The notes under the pieces are model-generated. The model was not told the DNA's origin. It did not search any database and saw nothing but the letters and a program-made list of their open reading frames with translations. This document shows, piece by piece, positions 50,067 through 57,757 of a stretch of 64,000 nucleotides of DNA. How positions within the stretch are numbered: position 1 is the stretch's first letter; each line of letters starts with the position of its first letter. This stretch comes from Streptomyces sp. NBC_01288. Its GTDB lineage: Bacteria; Actinomycetota; Actinomycetes; Streptomycetales; Streptomycetaceae. Position numbers and translations under genes: made by a program. The stretch is from assembly GCF_035982055.1 (NCBI RefSeq), contig NZ_CP108427.1, positions 8,679,001 through 8,743,000 of the forward strand. Reading direction: 5' to 3'.

Positions 50067-51434
50067 ATGAGCAGAGCCGAACAGCCGTCCCGCAGAACCG
50101 TCCTGGCCGCCGCGGTCGCCGCCGCCGTGGTGAGCGGCACGGGCCCGGCGGTCGCCGGCACCGCGAGCGCCGCCGACACCGCCGATCCCGACCGCGCCCC
50201 GTCGCGCCTGGTCGACAACCACGCCTGGACCACGTACGCCGACTGGCGCCGCGGCGCCGCCCAGGGCACCCGCGCCGTCGCGGGCTCCCGCCCGGGTCTG
50301 GAGATCGGCGCCGCTCTCGGCAGCGTCGACTACACGGACCCGCACACCCAGAAGACGGCGGCCTGGGAGTACGCGACCTGGACGTCCCCCGTCCACAAGC
50401 TCTCCGTCCCGGCCACGGAGACCATCGCGTCCTGGAACGCGCACACCCCGGCCGGCACCTGGATCCAGATCGAGCTGCACGGCACGTACTCCGACGGCAC
50501 GGACACCCCCTGGTACGTGATGGGCCGCTGGGCGGCCGGCGACCAGGACATCAAGCGGACCTCCGTCGACGACCAGACGGACGGCAAGTCCACGATCTGG
50601 ACGGACACCTTCGCGATCGACGACGCCACGACAGGCCTGCGCCTCGCGTCGTACCGACTCCGCCTGACCCTCTATCGCAAGCCCGGCACCAAGCTCACCC
50701 CCACGGTGTGGCGGCTCGGCGCGATGGGCTCCGACATCCCGGACCGCTTCACGGTCCCGGCGTCGACCCCCGGTCTGGCGCAGGAGTTGATCGTCCCGCG
50801 GTACTCGCAGGAGATCCACGTAGGCCAGTACCCGGAGTACGACAACGGCGGCGAGGCCTGGTGCAGCCCCACCTCCTCGCAGATGATCATCGAGTACTGG
50901 GGCGGCCGCCTCACCCCGGAGCAACTCGCCTGGGTCGACCCGGCGTTCGCCGACCCGCAGGTCGACAACGCGGCCCGCTTCACCTACGACTACCAGTACG
51001 AGGGCTGCGGCAACTGGCCGTTCAACGCCGCCTACGCGGCGACGTACAAGGGCCTCCAGGGCGTGGTCACCCGGCTCGGCTCGCTCGGCGACCTGGAGAC
51101 GCTGATCGCGGCGGGCATCCCGGCCATAACGTCCCAGTCGTTCCTGGCCACCGAACTGACCGGCGCGGGCTACGGCACCTCAGGCCACCTGATGACCGTG
51201 ATCGGCTTCACCGCCGACGGTGACGTGATCGCCAACGACCCCAACTCGCCCACCGATCCGGCCGTCCGCCGCGTCTACAACCGGCGCGAGTGGGAGAACA
51301 TCTGGCTGCGCACCAAGCGGTACAACGCCTCCGGCAAGCTCTCCTCCGGTACCGGCGGCGTCTGCTACCTCTACTTCCCCGCGCACCCGACCGCCCGCCA
51401 GCTCAAGGCCCTCGCGGCGGTGGGCGTGCGCTGA
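50067..51434 (+). CDS. Secreted C39-like cysteine peptidase, Tat signal
   Basis: ATG 50067 is chosen because it places the twin-arginine signal at the N terminus (SRRTVLAAAVAAAVVS, residues 8-23). The 455-residue protein has a beta-rich first half (about 45-235) and a peptidase C39-like domain: catalytic Cys266 in EAWCSPTSSQMIIEYWG, His374 in GTSGHLMTVIGF, and Asp/Asn near 390 in VIANDPNSPTD. Unlike bacteriocin exporters it is not fused to an ABC transporter. It probably acts on extracellular or wall peptides; the substrate is unknown. Confidence 0.85.
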   Translation: MSRAEQPSRRTVLAAAVAAAVVSGTGPAVAGTASAADTADPDRAPSRLVDNHAWTTYADWRRGAAQGTRAVAGSRPGLEIGAALGSVDYTDPHTQKTAAWEYATWTSPVHKLSVPATETIASWNAHTPAGTWIQIELHGTYSDGTDTPWYVMGRWAAGDQDIKRTSVDDQTDGKSTIWTDTFAIDDATTGLRLASYRLRLTLYRKPGTKLTPTVWRLGAMGSDIPDRFTVPASTPGLAQELIVPRYSQEIHVGQYPEYDNGGEAWCSPTSSQMIIEYWGGRLTPEQLAWVDPAFADPQVDNAARFTYDYQYEGCGNWPFNAAYAATYKGLQGVVTRLGSLGDLETLIAAGIPAITSQSFLATELTGAGYGTSGHLMTVIGFTADGDVIANDPNSPTDPAVRRVYNRREWENIWLRTKRYNASGKLSSGTGGVCYLYFPAHPTARQLKALAAVGVR

Positions 51435-51550
51435 CCCCGTGCCGGAGACCGAGGTCCCTGTGACCAAGGTCTCCGGCGCAAAACCCGACAGGGATGGCAA
51501 GGTGGACGAAACGGGGGAGTCCACCGCACATCCGACCTCTGCGAGCCATC

Positions 51551-51697
51551 ATGACCGCACACTCAGCCGGCGCCGCCCGCACCCGTACCCGTACCGGCGG
51601 CCCCAAGGGCGAGGGTCCGAAGATCGTCGAGCACGTCATGGGCTGGACCCTTGTCGTCGTGATCGCGATGCTTGTGACCCAAATCGGCCTGCTGTGA
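51551..51697 (+). CDS. Small single-pass membrane protein
   Basis: The 48-residue frame begins MTAHSAGAARTRTRTGGPKG and ends VMGWTLVVVIAMLVTQIGLL, one C-terminal membrane helix after a basic Gly-rich head. Small proteins of this form recur in Streptomyces next to the TetR-acyl-CoA dehydrogenase pair. The Gly/Lys head is presumably cytoplasmic. Function unknown; not clearly in an operon. Confidence 0.6.
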   Translation: MTAHSAGAARTRTRTGGPKGEGPKIVEHVMGWTLVVVIAMLVTQIGLL

Positions 51698-51762
51698 CCT
51701 GACGCATACGCGACCTGCCATACTGCGGTTGACCCAGCCCAGTTGGAGAGCCAGAGTCGAAA

Positions 51763-52422
51763 TTGGAAATCAGTCAGCAGCGTGACGTCCCACGTCCCAG
51801 GGCGCGCGGTACCGAGCGTTCCTTGGCGCGCCGCGCCGAACTCATCACCATCGGCCGGAAGTTGTTCGCCGACACGTCCTACGACGCGCTGTCCATGGAT
51901 GACATCGCGCGGCAGGCGCATGTCGCCAAAGGGCTGATCTACTACTACTTCCAGTCCAAGCGCGGCTACTACCTGGCGATCATCAACGACTCGGTCGCCG
52001 ACCTGGTGACCTTCGCGGCGAGCGGTCTCGAACTGCCCCAACTCGACCGCGTGCAGCGGACGATGGACAGCTATCTGCGCTGGGCCGAGCACAACCAGGC
52101 CGCGTACCGCACGATCGTGAGCGGCGGCGTCGGCTTCGACGCCGAGGTGCACGCCATCCGCGACGGGGTGCGCGCGGCGATCGTCGCGACCATCGCCGAC
52201 GGGGCGTACGGCCGCACCGACATCTCCCGGATCGCCCGCATGGGCCTGTTCGGCTGGGTGTGCAGCGTCGAGGGCGCGACCCTTGAGTGGATCAGCACCT
52301 CCGACCTTTCCCGCGAGACGATGCGCGAGATCCTCGTGAAGACCCTCGGCGGCACCCTGCGCGCCATCGAGGAACTGGACCCCGCCCATCCGGCGCCGTC
52401 GCCCGCCCGCCGGGACGGCTGA
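51763..52422 (+). CDS. TetR-family transcriptional regulator
   Basis: The 219-residue protein (TTG start at 51763; no better start visible) has a classic TetR helix-turn-helix (LFADTSYDALSMDDIARQAH followed by VAKGLIYYYFQSKRGYYLAI, residues about 34-74) and an all-helical ligand domain. It precedes an acyl-CoA dehydrogenase gene on the same strand, and a TetR-type palindrome (52468-52481) lies in that gene's promoter. A related site precedes the thioesterase at 35465. It is therefore a good candidate for an acyl-CoA-responsive repressor. Confidence 0.9.
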   Translation: MEISQQRDVPRPRARGTERSLARRAELITIGRKLFADTSYDALSMDDIARQAHVAKGLIYYYFQSKRGYYLAIINDSVADLVTFAASGLELPQLDRVQRTMDSYLRWAEHNQAAYRTIVSGGVGFDAEVHAIRDGVRAAIVATIADGAYGRTDISRIARMGLFGWVCSVEGATLEWISTSDLSRETMREILVKTLGGTLRAIEELDPAHPAPSPARRDG

Positions 52423-52467
52423 ATCAGCGGTTCCGGCCGGTTCCGGACGACCGGGCTATTCTTGAAG

Positions 52468-52481
52468 TAAGCGGTCGTTAA
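52468..52481 (+). promoter_or_regulatory. TetR-type palindrome upstream of the acyl-CoA dehydrogenase
   Basis: TAAGCG-GT-CGTTAA lies 171 nt before the acyl-CoA dehydrogenase start, just after TATTCT (about 52457), a plausible -10. It resembles the palindrome TGAGCG-GT-CGCTTA at 35393-35406. The two share ten of 14 positions. Confidence 0.45.
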
Positions 52482-52652
52482 CTGGTGACGCGGGACCTTC
52501 GATCGGGCATACTCACAGCGCAGAGCCGCTGGTCAGCCGCTTCCGAGACCCGGGAGTAGGAGCAGCGGCCGCATCCGTGCGGTACCCGGCCACGTCGCCT
52601 CGACCCCAGGCGTACGCCCGCCGATGTGCCCGACAGGGAGGAGAGCGTCGCC

Positions 52653-53834
52653 ATGCCCGACCGCGCCCCGCAGCCGGTGGACCGGCAACTGCCCACGGAC
52701 GAGGCCCGGGATCTGATCTCGCTGGCCCGCGACATCGCGCAGCGCGAGATCGCCCCGAGGGCGGCCGAGGAAGAGGACGCTGGACACTTCCCGCGCGAGA
52801 TCTTCACCCTGCTCTCCCGGTCGGGACTGCTCGGCCTTCCGTACGACTCGGAGTACGGCGGCGGCGACCAGCCGTACGAGGTCTACCTCCAGGTCCTCGA
52901 AGAGCTCGCCGCGGCCCGCCTCACCGTCGGCCTCGGCGTCAGCGTCCACTCCCTCTCCTGCCACGCGCTGGCCAACTACGGCACCAAGCAGCAGCAGGTC
53001 GAGCACCTGCCCGCGATGCTCGGCGGCGGCCTCCTCGGCGCCTACTGCCTCTCCGAACCCTCCTCCGGCTCCGACGCGGCCTCCCTGCGCACGAAGGCCG
53101 TACGGGACGGCGAGGACTGGGTGATCGACGGCACCAAGGCCTGGATCACGCACGGCGGCATCGCCGACTTCTACACGGTCATGGCCCGCACCGGCGAGGA
53201 CGGCCCGCGCGGGATCAGCGCCTTCCTGGTGCCCGGCGACGCGGCCGGTCTGAGTGGCGCGGCACCGGAGAAGAAGATGGGCATGAAGGGCTCGCCCACC
53301 GCCCAGGTCCACTTCGACGGCGTCCGGGTCCCCGACGAACGGCGCCTCGGCGAGGAGGGCCAGGGCTTCGCGATCGCCCTGTCCGCGCTGGACTCGGGCC
53401 GCCTCGGCATCGCGGCCTGCGCGATCGGCCTGGCCCAGGCGGCACTTGACGAAGCGGTGGCCTACGCGAGCGGCCGGCAGCAGTTCGGGCGCCCGATCTC
53501 CGACTTCCAGGGCCTGCGCTTCATGCTCGCCGACATGGCCACCCAGATCGAGGCGGGCCGCGCCCTCTACCTCGCGGCGGCACGGCTGCGCGACGCGGGC
53601 CGCCCGTTCGCCAAACAGGCCGCCATGGCCAAACTCCACTGCACCGACACCGCGATGAAGGCCACGATCGACGCCGTCCAGGTCCTCGGCGGCTACGGCT
53701 ACACCGCGGACTTCCCGGTCGAGCGCTACATGCGCGAGGCCAAGGTCCTACAGATCGTCGAGGGCACGAACCAGATCCAACGGATGGTCATCGCCCGCCA
53801 CTTGGCGGGCCCGGAAACCCACCGAACCGGCTGA
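52653..53834 (+). CDS. Acyl-CoA dehydrogenase
   Basis: ATG 52653 has GGAGGAG upstream; 393 residues. All family landmarks are present: LGAYCLSEPSSGSDAASLRT (FAD/substrate), WVIDGTKAWITHGGIADFYT, QQFGRPISDFQGLRFMLADM, and the C-terminal QVLGGYGYTADFPVERYMRE ... IVEGTNQIQRMVIAR with catalytic glutamate. It oxidises an acyl-CoA to the trans-2-enoyl-CoA in fatty-acid or branched-chain catabolism. The upstream TetR gene and the palindrome in its promoter suggest acyl-CoA-responsive control. Confidence 0.95.
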   Translation: MPDRAPQPVDRQLPTDEARDLISLARDIAQREIAPRAAEEEDAGHFPREIFTLLSRSGLLGLPYDSEYGGGDQPYEVYLQVLEELAAARLTVGLGVSVHSLSCHALANYGTKQQQVEHLPAMLGGGLLGAYCLSEPSSGSDAASLRTKAVRDGEDWVIDGTKAWITHGGIADFYTVMARTGEDGPRGISAFLVPGDAAGLSGAAPEKKMGMKGSPTAQVHFDGVRVPDERRLGEEGQGFAIALSALDSGRLGIAACAIGLAQAALDEAVAYASGRQQFGRPISDFQGLRFMLADMATQIEAGRALYLAAARLRDAGRPFAKQAAMAKLHCTDTAMKATIDAVQVLGGYGYTADFPVERYMREAKVLQIVEGTNQIQRMVIARHLAGPETHRTG

Positions 53835-53901
53835 CGCCTGAGCCGCCGGCTACCGGCGCCCCTGGCACGGACAGCCTTGTGCGGGAGAACCCCATGGCCG
53901 A

Positions 53902-54165
53902 TCAGGCGCCGTCGATCCCCTCCGACCTGATCCACCGGGCAGACCTGAGCGGCGGCGCCGCCAGCCGCACCCACTCCGGGTCGTGCCGCCCCGGCAGGGT
54001 GCGGCCCCGGTCGGCCCAACTCCGCATGAGATCAAGGTAGATGGGCGGGTCCTGGGGCTGCGGAGGCGCAGGCGGAACCGATTCTGCCGGTACGGGGACG
54101 AAGATCCGGCGCTGACGCCCGGTCGGCGCATAAGTGGGGGTCATACCAAGGCAACGGAAGGGCAT
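53902..54165 (-). CDS. Small conserved hypothetical protein
   Basis: The 87-residue product begins MPFRCLGMTPTYAPTGRQRR and carries PPIYLDLMRSWADRGRTLPG followed by RHDPEWVRLAAPPL, a pattern I associate with short Streptomyces proteins of unknown function. It does not overlap the next plus-strand gene once that gene's start is placed at 54286. No signal peptide or membrane segment. Supported mainly by the recognisable C-terminal motif. Confidence 0.5.
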   Translation of the reverse strand: MPFRCLGMTPTYAPTGRQRRIFVPVPAESVPPAPPQPQDPPIYLDLMRSWADRGRTLPGRHDPEWVRLAAPPLRSARWIRSEGIDGA

Positions 54166-54285
54166 GTCGACAAGTCACCGGTGCCGGTATTCGAGCGTGA
54201 GTTCACCGGCGTACAGGTCACGGCTATGGCGACCGTACCCGACCTGACGTACCGTCACCTCCACTGTCCCCAGGGGAGGTTAGCC

Positions 54286-55386
54286 GTGGCAGACGACCGT
54301 CCCGTGCCCCTCGACGAGTACCCCGTGCACCAGGTCCCCCTCTCGATGAAGCACGTCGCGACCGGCGACCGGAACGCCTACGACCGCTGCATCTTCCACG
54401 TGTTCGACCACGAGGGCCGCGCCCTGCTCATCCTCGGCCTCGGCGTCTACCCCAACGTCGGGGTGATCGACGCCTACGCGACCCTCCGCACCGGAGACGT
54501 ACTCCACGCGGTCCGCGCCTCGGACGCCCTCGGCGACGACCGCATGCACCTGGCCGTCGGCCCGCTGCGCATCGAGGTGGAGGAGCCCCTGCACCGCCTC
54601 CGCCTCCGCTGCGAGGACAACTCCCTCTCGTACGACCTCACTTGGACCGCAGACTTCCCAGCCCTCTGGGAACCCCACCACGTCCAGTACCGCGGCGACC
54701 GGCTCACCCTCGAAGGACGCCGCTTCGTCCAGGCGGGCGGTGTGGAGGGCGTGATCCGCGCCGGCGACGAGGAGTTCCGGGTCTCCGCCGGTGGCTGGAC
54801 CGGTACCCGTGACAGGAGTTGGGGCGTGCGGCCGATCCCGGGCGAGGAGGGTGGCCGGCTCGGCGAGGACCACCCCACCGAGGGCTTCCACTGGATCTGG
54901 TGCCCGGTCCGCTTCGAGGACCGCTTCCTGATGGTCATCGTCCAGGAGGACGCCGACGGCTACCGCACCCTGAACGAGGCGACCGTCGTCCGCCCCGGCC
55001 ACCGCGACCGCCAACTCGGCTGGCCCCGGGCCGAGATCACCTACGGCTCCGGCACCCGCCACCCCGAGCGCGCCCTCATCCACCTCGGCGACGCACGCAA
55101 ACCCCAGGAACTCGACGTCGAGATCCTGACCTCCTCACCCCTGGCGATCGGCGCCGGCTACCCACCCGCCGACGACTGGCAACACGGCACCTGGCGCGGC
55201 CGAGCCTGGACCGACAGCCGCACCTACGACCTCACCCAGCCCACCCCGCTCGCCGCCTACGGCGTCACCGACCACGCGGCCCGCTTCCGCCTCGACGGCC
55301 AGGTGGGCCACGGCATCTTCGAGCACGGCTCCTTCGGCCGCCACGACCCGAGCGGCTTCACCGGCTTCGACTCGGTTGCCCCGTAA
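54286..55386 (+). CDS. Conserved hypothetical protein, beta-rich
   Basis: GTG 54286 follows GGGGAGGT at ideal distance, giving 366 residues; the open frame extends upstream without a site. It reads MADDRPVPLDEYPVHQVPLS, then VFDHEGRALLILGLGVYPNV, TGTRDRSWGVRPI and FHWIWCPVRFEDRFLMVIVQ. The DRSWGVR motif and overall layout match a family of diheme-like or carotenoid/hydroxyneurosporene-synthase-fold proteins found next to phosphotransferases. No enzyme activity is established. It lies 75 nt before the phosphotransferase gene, across a triplicated 30-33-bp junction, and is probably cotranscribed. Confidence 0.75.
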   Translation: MADDRPVPLDEYPVHQVPLSMKHVATGDRNAYDRCIFHVFDHEGRALLILGLGVYPNVGVIDAYATLRTGDVLHAVRASDALGDDRMHLAVGPLRIEVEEPLHRLRLRCEDNSLSYDLTWTADFPALWEPHHVQYRGDRLTLEGRRFVQAGGVEGVIRAGDEEFRVSAGGWTGTRDRSWGVRPIPGEEGGRLGEDHPTEGFHWIWCPVRFEDRFLMVIVQEDADGYRTLNEATVVRPGHRDRQLGWPRAEITYGSGTRHPERALIHLGDARKPQELDVEILTSSPLAIGAGYPPADDWQHGTWRGRAWTDSRTYDLTQPTPLAAYGVTDHAARFRLDGQVGHGIFEHGSFGRHDPSGFTGFDSVAP

Positions 55387-55469
55387 GGCAGTTGAGGTGA
55401 CATCTCGGCGGCGCCGTAGGGAGCCGAGGTGATGTGGACCGCCCCGTAAGGGAGTTGAGACATGGCGAC
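55378..55469 (+). repeat. Three near-copies of a 30-33-bp junction sequence
   Basis: Copies start at 55378 (GCCCCGTAAGGCAGTTGAGG), 55411 (GCGCCGTAGGGAGCCGAGGT) and 55441 (GCCCCGTAAGGGAGTTGAGA). The first contains the stop codon of the upstream gene and the third supplies the ribosome site and start codon of the phosphotransferase. Confidence 0.75.
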
Positions 55470-56556
55470 AGCACCCCGCCCCCGCACCACCACCCGCGAC
55501 CCGGAGGAACTCGCCCACCGCCTCACCGCCTGGCTCGACACCCGCCTGCCCGGCGCCAAGGCGGTAGACGTCAGGGTCCCCTCCTCGAACGGCATGTCCA
55601 GCGAGACCCTGCTCTTCGACATCGAGCACCCCGAACCCCCGCTCCACGCCTGCGCGTTGAGACTCGCGGCCGACCCGGCGGCGTACACCGTCTTCCCGGT
55701 CTACGACATGCCGCGCCAGTTCCGCACGATGCGGCTGGTCGCCGACCGGACCGATCTGCCGGTACCCGAAGTGCGTTGGCTGGAGGAGGACCCGGGGCCG
55801 CTCGGCGCGCCGTTCTTCGTCATGGAGCGTGCCGAGGGACGGGTGCCGCCGGACGTCATGCCCTATACGTACGAGGGGAATTGGCTGCACGCGGCGACCG
55901 ACGCGGAACGCGCACATCTTGAGGCCGCCTCGGTCGCGCTCATCGCCCGCCTCCACGACCAAGTCCCGCTGTCCGAGGCCGAGTTCCCCGCGCTCCCGGG
56001 CGACGGCGATGCCCTCCACCGTCATGTCGCATCCCAACGTGCCTACTACGCATGGGTGGTTGACGGGCTCGCCCGCTCACCGCTCATCGAGAGCGCCTTC
56101 GACCGGCTCACGGAACTCTGGCCGACCGACCCCGGCGAACCGGTCCTCAACTGGGGCGACGCGCGCATCGGGAACGTCGTCTACGACGGGTTCGACCCCG
56201 TCGCCGTCCTCGACTGGGAGATGGCGGCCCCGGCCCCGCGCGAGGTGGACCTCGGCTGGACCGTCTATCTGCACCGCTTCTTCCAGGACCTGACGGTCGC
56301 CTTCGGCCAGCCGGGGCTGCCGGAGTTCTTCCGCCGGGACCGGGTGGAGGCCCGGTATGCCGAACTCACCGGTCACACCCCGCGCGACATGGACTTCTAC
56401 ACCCTGTACGCGGCCCTGCGGCACGCGATCGTGATGCTCCGTATCGCCTACCGGCAGGTGCACTTCGGCGAGGTGACCGTCCCGGCGGACCCGGACACAC
56501 TGATCCTGCACCACGACAGCCTGCGGGCCATGGTGCAGGGCAGCTACTGGGGTTGA
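55462..56556 (+). CDS. APH/ACAD10-type phosphotransferase
   Basis: The 364-residue kinase-like protein has the aminoglycoside-phosphotransferase fold: the nucleotide-binding N lobe (RVPSSNGMSSETLLFDIEH), FFVMERAEGRVPPDVMPYTY as hinge, the catalytic loop VLNWGDARIGNVVYDGFDPV and the metal-binding AVLDWEMAAPAPREVDLGW. The catalytic-loop His of APH enzymes (HGDxxxxN) is Trp here, as in ACAD10/11-like proteins that act on hydroxyacyl-CoA. Acyl-CoA-related phosphorylation is thus more likely than antibiotic resistance. Confidence 0.85.
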   Translation: MATAPRPRTTTRDPEELAHRLTAWLDTRLPGAKAVDVRVPSSNGMSSETLLFDIEHPEPPLHACALRLAADPAAYTVFPVYDMPRQFRTMRLVADRTDLPVPEVRWLEEDPGPLGAPFFVMERAEGRVPPDVMPYTYEGNWLHAATDAERAHLEAASVALIARLHDQVPLSEAEFPALPGDGDALHRHVASQRAYYAWVVDGLARSPLIESAFDRLTELWPTDPGEPVLNWGDARIGNVVYDGFDPVAVLDWEMAAPAPREVDLGWTVYLHRFFQDLTVAFGQPGLPEFFRRDRVEARYAELTGHTPRDMDFYTLYAALRHAIVMLRIAYRQVHFGEVTVPADPDTLILHHDSLRAMVQGSYWG

Positions 56557-56566
56557 GCGGGAGCGC

Positions 56567-57001
56567 TCAGGCGGCGGGGCGCATGACGGGCACCCGCATC
56601 GGGCGCGAGCTGGGGCCACCGACGTGCGAGAAGGGCTGCGTCCGCCAGTCGAGGCCCTGAGGGAGCGTCAACAGCAGCGCGGTGTCCTGCTCCTGGGGCT
56701 CCGCCGTCTCGTCGGCGGACCGGGCGTCGGACGCCTCACGACCCGTACCGGCGCAGACCGTCAGCCCGAAGGGGTTCCACGGCGAGGCACACAGCGCGTG
56801 CTCCGGCAGCACCTCCTCGTCGGCGAGGAGCGCGATGGGCTGCACGCAGTCCGGGCAGATGACCCGGTACATCTCGAAGGTGTCGTACGCGTCGAGCTCT
56901 TCGGCGTCGAAATCGTCGGATTCGACGCCCTCCGGCTCGGAGTCGACGACGAGCTGCGGCCGCTTGGGCGCGGTGCGTCCAGGGCGCTTAAGACTCTGCA
57001 T
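56567..57001 (-). CDS. Conserved hypothetical protein with a CxxC motif
   Basis: ATG 57001 has GGGGGAGAA upstream; 144 residues. The N terminus is basic (MQSLKRPGRTAPKRPQLVVD), followed by an acidic stretch (EGVESDDFDAEELDAYDTFE) and MYRVICPDCVQPIALLADEE with a CPDC zinc-type pair, then HALCASPWNPFGLTVC with two more cysteines that could complete a zinc site. The family seems restricted to Streptomyces. Function unknown. Confidence 0.75.
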   Translation of the reverse strand: MQSLKRPGRTAPKRPQLVVDSEPEGVESDDFDAEELDAYDTFEMYRVICPDCVQPIALLADEEVLPEHALCASPWNPFGLTVCAGTGREASDARSADETAEPQEQDTALLLTLPQGLDWRTQPFSHVGGPSSRPMRVPVMRPAA

Positions 57002-57269
57002 GGGTTCTCCCCCTACTGGGCTGGGCCGTGAAGGCGCTGCGGCCTCGACCACAGCAAGCACTTCCCGTCCCGTCTCCGCGGTAATCACGAGACCATCACG
57101 GAGACCGTCCGGGGGCTGTGGTGTTCGTCACATGCCGCCCGCAGATGCCCGAGGCGGCGGATTTGTCCCCGGCCGCCGTACGGGTCGCCCTCCGCCACAT
57201 CACGAACCGGGTATGACCTGCGCCGCCTAGGTATCGGAGGAGATCAGCCGCACTGTAGGTTCTTGCGTC

Positions 57270-57710
57270 ATGGAGGAGCTGGACCGACAAATCGTGCAGC
57301 TGCTCGTCAAGGACGGGCGGATGAGCTACACAGACCTGGGCAAGGCCACGGGTCTGTCCACGTCGGCCGTGCACCAACGGGTGCGCCGGCTGGAGCAGCG
57401 GGGCGTCATCCGCGGGTACGCCGCGGTCGTCGACCCGGAGGCGGTGGGCCTGCCCATGACCGCCTTCATCTCGGTGAAACCGTTCGACCCCAGCGCCCCC
57501 GACGACATCGCGGACCGCCTCTCCGACGTCCCCGAGATCGAGGCCTGCCACAGCGTCGCGGGCGACGAGAACTACATCCTCAAGGTGCGGGTCTCCACCC
57601 CGCACGAACTGGAGGAGCTGCTGGCCCGGCTGCGCGGCCTGGCCGGTGTCTCGACCCGGACCACCGTGGTGCTGTCGACGCCGTACGAGGCCCGCCCGCC
57701 GCGCATCTGA
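57270..57710 (+). CDS. Lrp/AsnC-family transcriptional regulator
   Basis: The 146-residue protein has the AsnC helix-turn-helix (LDRQIVQLLVKDGRMSYTDL, GKATGLSTSAVHQRVRRLEQ) and a RAM domain (AGDENYILKVRVST). It starts MEELDRQIVQ, typical of the group with amino-acid ligands. Its own promoter shows no GCAAC array, unlike the other AsnC locus. The next gene, an amidohydrolase, follows 47 nt later. Confidence 0.92.
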   Translation: MEELDRQIVQLLVKDGRMSYTDLGKATGLSTSAVHQRVRRLEQRGVIRGYAAVVDPEAVGLPMTAFISVKPFDPSAPDDIADRLSDVPEIEACHSVAGDENYILKVRVSTPHELEELLARLRGLAGVSTRTTVVLSTPYEARPPRI

Positions 57711-57757
57711 CGGACCTGCGTTCGGGGCGGCGCCGGTGAGGCGCGAGACTGTTCCCC

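Noticed and set aside
53983..54285. Upstream extension of the gene starting at 54286
   Set aside because: The frame is open but overlaps a small minus-strand gene and lacks a site; GTG 54286 has GGGGAGGT at ideal distance.
55462..56556. Aminoglycoside resistance kinase
   Set aside because: The catalytic-loop histidine is replaced (NWGD) and the sequence resembles ACAD10/11-type phosphotransferases.
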